NCBI RefSeq assembly: GCF_026230105.1
Contig: NC_079483.1
Coordinates: 5,077,312 to 5,141,311, forward strand
Reading direction: 5' to 3'
DNA: 64,000 nucleotides
Origin: Diorhabda sublineata
Lineage: Eukaryota; Arthropoda; Insecta; Coleoptera; Chrysomelidae
The translations under genes and the position numbers were made by a program. Shown here in pieces: positions 1 through 12,200 of this stretch (position 1 is the stretch's first letter; each line of letters begins with the position of its first letter). Under the pieces are notes generated by a model, which saw nothing but the letters and a program-made list of their open reading frames with translations, had not been told where the DNA came from and did not search any database.

Positions 1-3000
1 GAATTCAAGCAAGAATTTAATAATTTCAGCATCGTTGTTTTTAACGGGATCCATTGGAAACGGCTGAAAATAATGGTCTTTTTTTTGAGGATCGATGTAT
101 GGGGTTAATGAAAAATCATAAATACATTCAATGCTAGTTTATTTTACAAGATCAGTCATATACACTCACAGATTTGATATTATTAGTATTAGCATAGAAA
201 AATCGACCTTTCCATAAAATCACGTTTCACATTGTATTTAATGGACATAAATATTTTAAAGATGCCATGATAATTTAGGAAAATATGTTTAAAATGGTGA
301 TATGAAATTAATGATATGTGAGAAATGAAATACGATACACCAACGGCCACCAAAATTAAATATGATTCAAATAAAATTTATTTCAAAGTAAATAAATAAG
401 GCAAAATCCATCCAAGGGTTGTTATATTTTACTTACATCTGCAAAACATTTTATATATAATGGGTATTAAATTGTTCCAAAGAGGTATCAAGAACTAATC
501 CATGGGTCCTACCTAACCAAATAAATTTATATAAATTAACTGAACAAATTATTTTTGAATTTTCTTTCATTACATATTTTACAAACTAAAAATTGATATA
601 AATGGAAATAACCAAAAAAATTATTGAGAAAAAACAGAACATAATTTTTATTTAAGCTCCATTAAGAATTCTATATGATTTTTGCTTAGAATATAGGGTA
701 CTATTTTAAGAATTTTGTCGTCTGGAAGCATAGTCGACCAACTCCTCAATTATCGGAAAATTGTTTATTGTCATTTACTAACATTCCCACCCATTGGCAA
801 CGAGAAACCATAACAAAACCAGTCAAAACCGTGCGTTTTGAGGGTTCCTGCTTACCATAACGCATTTTGACGACAGCTTAGTTCAGAAGTTTTCTCATAA
901 ACCACTTTCAAAATACTAACTACTAGTTTCAGTTGATACGTTTATACCATATTACCAACTCTAACTATGGAAATTCGAGTACACTCTTGTTGTAGAACTT
1001 CCTGTGGACCTCTGGGGGTGCACCTGGACCACATTGGGTATCACTGGTTTAGTTTACATCTTTGCTTGCCGACTGAAAGTTGTGTGATAATGAAGAAATT
1101 CGTTGCTGCTATGCCTGCAAGTCAAGACAAAATGAGGCAGGATCCATTTGCATGAAAAAAGAACCAAGAGAAATTTTTAAGGTATGTACTCGTACTGACT
1201 TTTTCATCTCCATCGGAGTTTTACTCTCATTTCCTAATGTAGTGTTGAAAGATCGTCTTCATGATTTCTTAATGGTTTTTACGTTTCTTTTTACAGACAC
1301 TGCTCTACTGGAAACCTGAAGAAACCCCAATGAGGGAATTCATCTACAGCTGACCATTGTAGCTCTCTGAGGGTGAGTGATATAAACAAGTTTCACTAGC
1401 GTTTTATGATCAACCTGACAAACAAATTCAACAAAAACTTAGAGCCTCTCCCTCTCAAACGTCGTAACAGCCAGCGTAAACCAAAAACCATGAGTGTGAA
1501 GTACTTTATTCAAACGCCCTCTAAGAAGGTTCCTGGTATTCCTGTGATTGCTTTCATAAAATCGTTCATGTATTTAATCTCATTACTGTCGCAGTCAAGA
1601 CTTCTGTGAGACATTACTTCAGCACGAATGAAAAACTTGTGGCATATGTACATTGAACACCGAGTGGAGTCGACTGGAATCATTCATACGTTCTAATGCA
1701 TGATATTCGATACGAGAAAAAGCGGGCCTCATCTCCTAAAGGAGAAGAGAGATGACCTACTTATCTGGGAGTTTCGACTGCCGAAAGAACTTTGCATTAC
1801 CAAAAATACCAGACCAAACGGGTGATGTTTATGGTGTAATATTGGTTGGCACGCCATGCGCCTATGGACCTGAAGAAGATAAGGGTAATTTTTCCCATTC
1901 CTGGATTTTTATTCATTTCTCTAGATGGGGTTTTGACAAAAATTTTCGTTGATCCCGCAGCTTATGAAAGCATTGGAATTGGAATAGTTTTTAAGCGGGA
2001 AGAGACTATACCGAATGGAAGCAGGCTATCAATGTATGTAAATAAGCTGCTGGGATAAACGGAATAAAATGGGGAGAAATAGAAGAGCAACAGATATGGA
2101 GTAATAAGCATATGGCATAACCCCCAAACAAACAGTTATACACCGCACAGTAAGACGGCTTAAAATTAAATAAAACTTAAACTAAAAAGAATATTATTGA
2201 TGCCGTAGTTACGCTCCTAAAACTTCGTGATGTGAGAAACTTACTGACAAAACATTATGGGCCATATTGGGATAAAGACGACATTTTGACTGATTTGGCT
2301 GGTAACAAAGAGACCTGAGGAAGACGATTTAGCCCCTCGAGTATAACGTTTCGATCAGTTACATAGAAATATAGTGGATGATTTTGTCGTTATTTTGAGC
2401 TTTAGTTTGTTGCAAAACCAGCCAAATCCTATCTAAAAGTTTGAATATCCTTCTCGCACCTTCCCTCAGATTTTGTTATGGTACTTCAAAATCTACTAAC
2501 CTAGGGACAGATCAACAACGAGAGATTTAGATCGTATCTCAATTCCCGTGACAAAAAAATCAGTTCTCCTGAAAAATGTTTGTTATGCAACCCGACGACA
2601 CAATTTAAAACAATCACAGTTGTCTCGTGGATCTGTAGCTTCTTTACACCATGAAAGAATCTTCCAGTACAGTTCTCATGGAATAACAAATGATTTAGTA
2701 TCACTAAACTGTGCGTCTTTAGCTTTCTCTAACTAACTACAAATAAGGTGTGCATCTACATAGTATACCATAATGGTAAGTCGATATTTAGAATGAAAAG
2801 TATTAATTTATTTTTTTCTTCGACTTCAGGTTAAATCAACTTTGTTTTTTTTTAATTGAACAGTTTTTGTAACATCTTCGATGAATTTCAATATAACTTT
2901 ATTCGAAACATCGTAAGCCTATGGTAGTAATAGTAGTAAAGTGGTTCAAGTGAACACCCAGGGGTTTGATAAGAGACAAGAAGCATTGTTAGATCTGTTC

Positions 3001-4245
3001 CTCACAATCCTTTACAATTTGTAGGAATATGGTAGAAATTTATAAACACCAAAACCAGTGGCCAAAGAGGAAAAAAATTTGGGAACCTCTAGTCATATAA
3101 GCAAAACTACCAATTACAGCAAAAGGCTCGAAATAGTAGTGCTAATATTTGGGACCAAAAACCCCAGAAAAATAGCCTCATTCGAAAGTAGAAAAATGAG
3201 ATGCAGAATCATGTATAAAATATCTTTGTAGGTATAGGTACGAAGCGACCAAATCGATCTACTAAAACATATGGAACGAGATACAAATTTAATAATTGGG
3301 TGTTGGTAGAAAAAATTGAAACCTCAAGACCATTATATGCATCGATTATTTTTTTCAAAATTTGTGGATTCGTTAATAGACAAAATTGCCGTATATTGAG
3401 TGAAATAATTTCATTATGGACAGAAAAATGCACCGTTTGGTGGTGTTTACACGCTGAAAGCATTATTAGATTTCTCTAAAAAAAAGTTATATAAAAATGG
3501 TTATGGCACCATTAACAATGATGTCCAAATCAAAATTTGGCAATAAGTTGATTTCAAGTACCACTCAATTGGCCTCCAAGATCTCATGAATTGACACATT
3601 TTGATTATTTCCTGTAGGTCGACGTGAAGTAAACAGTTTATGCTGATAAAAGTGACTTAAAATTGAGCGTCAATAACAGCTGTAGTGACCATATACTATT
3701 TTCAAATCTTAATGTAATTTTTGTGTTTTATGTTTTTAATTTGTATTTCTGTTCAAAATGTTCTTTTTTTAATAATTTTGAGCATTGTTTTAATGTAGGA
3801 TTACTTATAACCGTGGTGGTTTAAGAAACAGTGAGTAATGACACATCTGGGAACGAAAAAATATGAAAATGAAAGGATATGAAAAAGAGAAATATCAGCA
3901 CCATTGCTTCATAGTTGAAAGCTAATAATAATAAATATAACAAGTTATCAAAATTGATGAGGAAATATATAAAAGTGTTCTTGCTAATCAACTTTTCCTT
4001 AAAATTATATCCGATTCTCTCCATTGTAAAATCTATAGATGCAAAAAACAAATATCGTTGAAAAAATTATAGAGATTATCTAAAAGTTTGATTTTTTTAG
4101 CAAATTACAGTTATTATACATACAATATATATATTTTACAATACAGCTCAATAATTAATATCTGCATACTATGTACAAAGTAATCGCTATATAATTTAGG
4201 GGGTAGTATTGAATTTTAAAACCTTAATACAATAATACGACTTAA
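1..4245. other. No supported gene; AT-rich DNA with short open frames
   Basis: I find no gene I can defend here. Short open frames on the + strand (about 967-1320, 1406-1609, 1752-2058, and an unlisted stretch around 2196-2300) resemble fragments of coding sequence, but I recognise no family and see no chain of splice sites. The region lies beyond the 3' end of the minus-strand F-BAR gene, so it could be intergenic or hold degraded transposon pieces. Confidence 0.4.
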
Positions 4246-4397
4246 TGAACACACTGTTTACACCACCACTACACCAATACTCATAATTACACTGTCTGAC
4301 GCGCGTTTCAATAACCAACTTATCGTCTTCAGAGACTGAAGGTAAACTTACCATGTAATTGTGTGTTGGTGTAGTGGTGGTGTAAACAGTGTGTTCA
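4246..4397. repeat. Palindromic repeat with hammerhead-like centre
   Basis: A foldback unit of about 152 bp. The outer 32 bp (4246-4277 and 4366-4397) are a perfect inverted repeat, beginning TGAACACACTGTTTACACC on the + strand. The centre reads as a hammerhead-like motif on the minus strand. Similar central sequence recurs near 9897 and 50576, and similar sub-terminal arms occur at 27599 and 29772. The copy near 50576 follows a Penelope-like endonuclease fragment, so I infer that this unit derives from the terminal repeat of a Penelope-like retroelement. Confidence 0.75.
4294..4336 (-). ncRNA. Hammerhead ribozyme-like motif (type I), copy 1
   Basis: Read on the minus strand, the parts occur in the order expected for a type-I hammerhead. 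They are stem I strand GTCT, core CTGAAGA, a short stem II (GATAA/TTATT, one G-U pair), the GAAA core, a minimal stem III (CGCGCG), then GTC and the returning stem I strand AGAC. The GAAACGCGCGTC segment resembles the minimal stem III hammerheads known from Penelope-like elements and Schistosoma satellites. One extra base lies between the CTGAAGA core and stem II, which is non-canonical, so activity is uncertain. Confidence 0.55.
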
Positions 4398-4659
4398 GTA
4401 AGATTATCACCAACGGTTCCAGAAATTTCAACTCAATAGTACGACTTATTCGACTAAACAAGTATCGATGATTAATGAAAAGAGCTATTTTAATTAATGA
4501 ATTAATGAATTCAATCAGAGCTTAAAGACCAATTATTATGCATTCAATAGCACAACTTTGTTATTAAACAAAAGTCAATGTCCTTCGATTTTTTTACATA
4601 ACCACACAGTGTCTATAGGAAGCTGAATAAAACTTAAAAATGTACCAGACAAAAACAAT

Positions 4660-5690
4660 TGGAAATCGTAATGCTGCAAAAGAGAAGTGGAGCAAAGGAA
4701 TGAAACAATATGGACTGCAAAAGACAGAAATAATTAAAATATCAAACATACCAGAAGAAATAACTGTGAAAGTACAATAACATGAAAAGAAGAGCTTTAA
4801 CAAGTTAAAAATAATTGTAAGACCTAATAGAAGAATTGACGAAAAAGAAAAATAGAGCAACGGTTGAGGTGATTTAAGTAAGAATGAAAGAGGACAGAAC
4901 ATTTAAGTTGTTATGGGAAACCAAAATAACCAAAAAAAAAAAGTTCCAGAATTGAAGTGAGAATTGGAACAATACTAACTGAGGATGAATATATAAAAGA
5001 CAGAAATAATGAAAATATCAAACGTACCAGAAGAAACTGTAAAAGTACAAAAAGAAGAGCGTTAACTAGAGTATCATGCCAAAAGCCAAAATAAACAAAA
5101 ATAAGATACAAAAGTGAAATAAAGAAATGTAATATTACTGAATGAATTAATGGAACTATCAAACATACCAGAAGAAATAATTGTGATAGTATAATAACAT
5201 GAAAAGAAGAGTTTAACAAGCTTAAGTATCTGAAAAGAATTTTAAGCCCAGATGGAAGAATTTACAAATACAAAATGAAAATCTACTAGTTTGTACCACT
5301 ATAAATACTGATCAATGGTTGCAAATTTGTTAACCAACATATTGAAGCAGGAAATAATAACGTATGAAATGAAGATTCTGAGAAAAATAGCAAAGGTTAA
5401 AAGACTAGATTAAATAAGGAATGACATAATTAGATGTGAATTAAACTTATTGAGTGTAGTGCAAAAAATTAAACAAAAGTTGAGATGGTTTGGTAAGATT
5501 GAAGACAGATCAGTTAAGGTGATATGAGAAACGAAAATGAATTAAAAAGAAGACCCTGAAGAAAATGGAATACGGAAATGGCAAACAACTTGAAAAAAAT
5601 AGGATTGAATTGGAGACGGGCTAAACAGGAAGCAAAAATTGAAACCAAATGGAGTAGAAATATTACCTATATTCCTACGGTAGAGTAAAT
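4660..5690 (+). pseudogene. Degraded RTE-like LINE fragment with internal duplications
   Basis: Conceptual + strand translation, broken by many stops and shifts, shows blocks typical of the C-terminal part of insect RTE-like non-LTR retrotransposons. There is a KYLKRILSPDGRI-type block near 5220, a KLRWFGKIED block near 5480 and a LKKIGLNWRRAKQEAK block near 5590. The block preceding KYL occurs three times in diverged form (about 4733-4855, 5008-5100 and 5155-5277), so the relic seems to have suffered local duplication. No open frame survives. The family is inferred from motif resemblance. Confidence 0.5.
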
Positions 5691-5699
5691 TACAGATAA

Positions 5700-7779
5700 G
5701 TACATGGAATATTTATAGATACCAGAACTACATTGATACATTAAACTGAATAAGCGATTATTAGAGAAGTTGTAACCTATGGTAATGAGACATGGATTTA
5801 AGACTACGGCAGATAAAAAATACTTCACGGATTTGAAAAAAAAAGTAATAAAAATATTTTATGATGATGATGATGAGAGGATATGATTACAAAATAATTC
5901 ACATTTTCGGAAAATCCAGCATGATCAGCGGGCTCAATTCCCAAAAGCTAAAGAGAATACGGTATTTGCCAGAGGTAAAAAATAAAATTATTCAGATTTT
6001 TATTTATTGCTAAAATTCTCAAAAGTTTTTTTCTTTAATATTTGTTAAAAATTATAATAATAATGAAAGAAATTCATTAATTTAAACAGTAATCTGCTAG
6101 TGACGTCACTAAATAGTAAACTCCTGATTCCTTATGATTTACTTTGTTTCGACTATCAGTGAATTAATAACTTTATTTTTTTTGGGTTATATGTAAGTTT
6201 ATAACTAATTTAAGTTTTTTCTTAAGTATTTTTATTTTGAATTAAAAAGATTTACAATAAAAAGTAGATAGATGTTAATACTAGATGCAATTATGGTGGC
6301 AGGCTTCTTTGTAGCCTATTATTTCTGTGCTGTTAAATTTATAAACGTTAAAATTTCAATGTATGTATATAATTATTTGCTTGATGGATTGTTCTTTTAT
6401 TTATTAACGTTAAAGTTATGATATTTCGGTTACTTAGGTTAAGTTCATTATTTCAATTTATTTTAAGGTTAGAAAAATAAATATAACAATTAATACTTAC
6501 ATTACACAAATATTAATTGGAGTTATAACACAAGTTACATGGATTTGTTCAAACAAGATGTAACCACTTTTTTCGTTATTTTAATGCTGTTTTTAAGAAA
6601 GTATCAGTACACTGAGGCACTAAATACCACTGATAACATATTTTATGACACAAAAATAAATAAACAGTAAAGAATGCCGTTAACTATTCACAAGTTTACT
6701 ATGTACTGACTCATTGCATCATAATATTGATAATGAGCGTTTTTTAGCGGTAAGTTTAAACCAAAAACTTTAAAAATTGATTTTAAATATGATAATATAA
6801 AATATAATAATTTTGCATGACATAAATCATTTAAACCACTTGTCAAATACTTTATTCTCAAAGTAATAAGAAAAGCTAGAGACAAAGTGTGCGGAAAATC
6901 AAAGCTTACATCAAGCTGTAATATCAGGTGGAAACTAATTAATGATAAATTAGTTAAGCGTAAATTTTAATTGTTTTAAGGTTATAAAATTAATATCAAT
7001 CCCATATTCACTAAACAACAGCTAAGTTCCTTTCGTAGGAACTAAATAATTGCGCTAAGCCACATATTCTCAATAATAATAATAATAATGAGTTAGAGGG
7101 AGATTCCAAAATACTAAAATGTTAATCATTGGTTGCGAAATGCATTACAACATTGAAATAAACATGATTTAGTTAAGAAGGAATGTGAAAAGCAGCGTTT
7201 GATAAAATTTAAATTTTCTTTATACAGAGTCGATAAAAAATTGATTATACAGTAGTATTTCGCACTCTCCCCTTTGATTTAGATACTTTACTTGGCATAT
7301 AAGCAACACATTATAAATATATGACTAAGAAATACTTTGATCTCGAGTTTTTATATTGTTCAATAAAACAAAGAATAACGTAAACACTTAGAAAAGAAAA
7401 TTAAAAAAAAGTAAATATATATATTTTTTCATTTATTAGCTAATTTATAAAAATATTATAAATGTACATACAAACAGAAGAGAATATTGCGTCAGGTCGT
7501 CGAGGTTTGTAGAGACTTTCTCAAAAACTTGCGTAAAGAAAGAGAAAATTATTAATTAAGAGTATATTTTACGGAGAAAGTTAATTATGTAAATATGTTA
7601 ATATTTAAATTTATAAAATAATAGCATTTCTATGAGTAGATGTAATCGATTTGATCAATAAAGACACAACTCAAAAATATCACAGTTCAACGCTAAAAAA
7701 TCTGAGCTGATTGAAGAAACATGAGTAATTGATCCAAAAACAATGTTTTTTTCGGTGCTCAAGCAAAATATACATATAG
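5700..7779. other. AT-rich spacer without recognisable gene
   Basis: Very AT-rich sequence with a short (GAT)n microsatellite near 5865 and (AAT)n near 7072. I see no coding region, RNA gene or transposon. Confidence 0.5.
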
Positions 7780-7902
7780 AAAAAAAATTCTCACCAAGTT
7801 TGAGTTCTTAATATCAATTTTAAGTACTTACAATTTGAATATAAAGTTTTACCATTGAAAAAATTGGTGTTATGAGCTCAATCTTGGTGAGAATTTTTTT
7901 TT
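7780..7902. repeat. Short foldback (inverted repeat)
   Basis: Two arms of about 41 bp, starting AAAAAAATTCTCACCAAGTTT and ending in its near-complement, face each other across about 40 bp. This is a MITE-sized palindrome. No flanking duplication was established. Confidence 0.7.
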
Positions 7903-7949
7903 ACGAAAATAAACTACCCTAATGAGTAGGTTATAAGATATCAATATAC

Positions 7950-8800
7950 TACAAGCTTCATCAGAGAGGAAAGCTTAAGTGATAAGTACCTTATATTGTA
8001 AGATAGTGATGGAATAGTGAATAATACTTGTAGTGCAACAAGACTGTCGTAACTTTTAAAAGAATCCTCGTTGATGCGATTTCGCCCAAGTATATATTAC
8101 TCCACGCTACACTTTTAATACTGGATAATACTTGTGTCATAACAAGATGGTCATAATCTTCATACCAGGGTAATTTTGGCCAAAAACCATCTCAATCAAT
8201 CAAAAAGAAAAACGACTAATTCAGGGAACAATATCAAAATCTGAAAATATTAACTGGATATATTCTATAGACTTTATCAGAGAGGAGCTTTAATTTTTGT
8301 AATATCGTAAGTCCCCATAATGTATCACAACAAGACTTTTACACCAAAATAATTTTTTTAAAACCATCTTAATGGAGAAGAAAACATTTTGGAGAAACAA
8401 TTGTAATATATAGGATGAGATAGCAATGGTATAGATGGTAATATTTGTTTTATAACAAGACTGTCATAATTTCTATATTAGCATAGTTTTGGCAAAAGAA
8501 TATTATCTAAAAACCAACTTAATCGAAAAGAAGAAAGAGTTTGAAAATACTTGTTTTTATTTGTCTTACAAACTAAATTTAAAAACATAACTCAAAATTA
8601 TTTTAAACCTGCGACACTGAATAATTGGGGGGTAAGTGTATGGTTTATACTCTTAAAATCTTTCTTGTTACAAATAACAATTAATTAGGTATATGAACGA
8701 ATTGAAATCTTAAAAATAGTGCAGTATAGTTTGAGAATACTTTTATCTAAACAAGACTGTCGTAACTTTTTATAAATATAATGATTATAGGTCAAAAATA
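7950..8800. repeat. Degenerate dispersed/tandem repeat block
   Basis: A motif close to ATAACAAGACTGTCATAA recurs at irregular spacing near 8036, 8135, 8325, 8450 and 8748, often with neighbouring sequence about tens of bases of AGTGATGGAATAGTG type. It looks like an old, decayed tandem array just downstream of the F-BAR gene's last exon. Confidence 0.5.
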
Positions 8801-9092
8801 ATATCTTTAAAAATACTTTTTGTAAATTTATACCAGAAATTGTGAATCAGATGAAATATTGTGAGCTGGATATGTGTAGGTAATAGTGACATGAAAAAAA
8901 TTATAAAAAATATAAATTTGAAAAAAGCCTCTATGAACCTTCAACCGTCTATCAACGTCTATCAATTTTTTTTTAAATATTGCATAAATAATTTACAAAA
9001 ATATAATCAATCTTAAAAAATTGATGCTCTTCATATCCTTAAGTTACTACCATCGAAATTTTTTAGTTCTTTTATTTCCTTCTTTTTTATTC

Positions 9093-9250
9093 TTAAGTAT
9101 TAAACAACGAATATTCTATATAGGAAGTTGGCACAAAACCTTCCATATCACCTAACATACGGCGCACGCGCGTCCATCCATCACCCTGATCCAACTCGAT
9201 AAGGTGGAGTTCTTCGTCTTGCGCCATTGGGATACTACCCTCGCTTGTAG
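9093..9250 (-). CDS. Cip4: Cip4-like terminal exon: SH3 and stop
   Basis: The last coding exon (acceptor TTGTCTAG). It encodes the rest of the SH3 domain: EGSIPMAQDEELHLIELD, GDGWTRVRR and GFVPTSYIEY, followed by eight residues or fewer and TAA. An AATAAA signal follows immediately after the stop on the minus strand. The WTRVRR and VPTSY residues form the Pro-ligand-binding face that in this family contacts WASP and dynamin. Confidence 0.95.
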
Positions 9251-12200
9251 CTAGACAATAAAAAAATATACAATTCATATGATAAAAATAAACAGATACA
9301 TTATAACTAGTTAGTAGATAATCTCAGGAATCTGTACAAATAAAAAGTAAAGGAGAATTAGAACAATCAGAAAATTTGAGAAACATATAAAAAGCGAAGA
9401 TGGAATATAAAGAAAGTTTGTTCACAGATGCCAAAGATGAGTATGAGTTTTCACAATTTGAGAAAAAACGGCAGTTATTATCAATGTTTCCAACATTTTG
9501 TTGTAGTATATCCCAGGAAAATAGCCAATTGATATCAGAAAATGTGGAACTAATAGATGAAGCTAAAATTAATGCACCAATTAATGAATTTACTCAATGA
9601 AACTCAAAAGATAGCAAATTTCAGGAATCTGTAGAAAAACAAAGTAAAGGAGAATTAGAACAATCAGAATATTCGAGAAACTTACAAAAAGCGAGGTTGG
9701 AATATATGAGTTTGTTAGAAGATGCCAAAAGAAGAAGTTGAATCATTAAATTTCAGGAATCCCTAGAAACAAAAAGTAAAGAAGAATTAGAAAAAATCCC
9801 ATAGTCACCACCTAAAGAAAAAGTTGAATGTACCAACCAAGACTAAGTTCAGGGGTTTAAAGTTCTTATTAATACTGAAGTAAACTGTTTACCTTGGGTC
9901 TCTGAAGATGATAACTTGGTTATCGAAACGATCATCAGACCATGTGATTACAAAGGTCTGTCTGATTATTTCATAAATCAGTTTATTAACCGACTCGAAG
10001 GACCAGAAAGTGTGAATGGTTGTAAATGAATAGTGTGTTAAGTACTGATAACACCAATTGGTTCTAGAAGATCTAACTTACAAGAGGTTCTAAAACATGT
10101 TATTTATAGAAATATTTCTGGTCCCCATTGAAAGTTTTGTTTTTAAATATTTAAATAATTGTAAATAAAATAGAATGTTACCTTCGAATGGATACAATGC
10201 TTTACAGGTTCCAATAGATGGCAGCATATCTGCTTCATAATATTCACTTTCGACTCCATGTCCGTCGTATTGATCGGGGTCTGAATCAGCACCAGGAAGG
10301 GATGTATGCGAAGTACCAAGGCCACTTTCGGGACTATTTGAACAACTATGTCAAAATATTTGGTCGGATCAAAATGTCAATATGAATTTTGAATTTGGTG
10401 AATTTTATTAAGAGGAACCATTGATTCATAAGTAATTTTTACTTCTAATATAAGCACAGAAAATCATTTTTTATTATCATAACTACTGCGTAAACAAAAG
10501 TAATTATTTTTTTGTATGTAGACATATTTTTATGTAAAGTGAAATCGACCGAAGGCAATACACATAAAAAACAAAGTAGGTTTACAGCTGTAAATTAATT
10601 TTTGAATTATATACAATCCTCATCAATGGTGTGTATCTATGAGTCTCGGTAGGATATGGTACAGGGAAGATTCCAGCTTAGTAACATGTCAACGCTTCAT
10701 CCCATTATCCGATAGCCCCAAAGACATCAAGAACTGGGTAAATCAGAAGTTAACACATCAATCAATAAGTCCAGGATCTATATTTAAGACATGAGAGGCT
10801 AGATATTCATTAAATTAATTCCCAAGGCTTTTACAATGATTCTTTACCATACTTATATAACGATTTTTCGGTATCAAAAGAGAATTCTGTTATAGCGATA
10901 ACTTTCTCATTTAATTGATAATTCTTCCCTTGAACCGTTTTTCAGGTATAAAAGTAGTTAGTTGTCGCTGGTTTTTGGTAGCCTCTTTTGGAAGTCCTAT
11001 TCGTTGAGGACATATCAGTTGATGGTTGATTTTCGAGTCAACCCTTTGCCTCAATGGTATTTTTTCCAAGAATGTATATCTATGGAGTCTCTTATATTAA
11101 AAGAAGTTTAAATATGATCTGCCACAGCGGAAGGCTTCGTCCCATTATTTGCTAGCCCTGAAGATATCAAGAACTGAGTAACTCAGAAGTAATCAGCTCA
11201 GGGACTATAACTTCAATAAAATAATTTCCAAGGCTTTCTTAACCATATTGTATGACATCCAAAAGAGCCATTGAACCATTTTTCAGGTCTGAAAATAGTT
11301 ATTAGTCGCTAGTTTCTAGTGTAACAGTCCCTTTTGGAAATCCTGTTCGTTGAGGATCATCGGTGCACATACCAGTTAATGATTGATTTTCTCTGGAAAA
11401 TAGCCATCACAATACTCTTCTATATTTGCTATATTTACATAACGATTTTTCTTTGGTATTAAATTAGGCTTGTGTCCCCTAATTTGATTGATATTTCCTA
11501 TATTCCATTTAGCAATTTTTTAGATCTAAGAATAGCCAGTAGTCGCTTATTTCAGATGTAATCACCTCTTTTGGATATATCATATAATGATGTTTGATAT
11601 TCCTAGAGAGGTCATTATCAAACTCTTCAAGCCAAGCCTTTGTCTCAATGGATTTTTTTCTGTAGAAAAACATTGCTAAATCAAAAAATAAAATTATTTG
11701 TTTCAATTTTCAAAGAGCTAAGAGATCCATCACTTTAAAAAGTTATAATAGACAAACTGTTAATCGAAAAGAGCTCTTTTGGACATCCTGATAGCTTAGA
11801 ATTAAACATACCATGATGGTTGATTTTCCTGGAGAATAGTCACCATAATACTCTTCAAGTCAATCATTTACCTTAATGATGTACATCTTTAATACTAAAA
11901 TAAATTCAAATAGGAACAAGAAAAGGGTAGGCACCATCACATTATCTCAGTCCTAAAGTTGTTAAGAACTGGGTAACTCAGAAGAAGAATTTGATTGATA
12001 TTTCTCTCCTTTGAGCAATTTTTTTAGATCTGAGAATAGCGGAGTTCAGATGTAATGCGAGAAATTCAAATTTTCTTTCCCTTAATTTTAAAAATAAGAG
12101 AATTCTCACTTTAAAAAGTTGTAATAGACAAACTATTAGGGCAAATGAACTCAACATTTGATGTAGAGCGAATATTTAGAATGTTAAATGGACATTAAAT

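Noticed and set aside
4594..5219. Two minus-strand 102-codon frames rich in Phe/Leu
   Set aside because: They are antisense to purine-rich LINE relic sequence.
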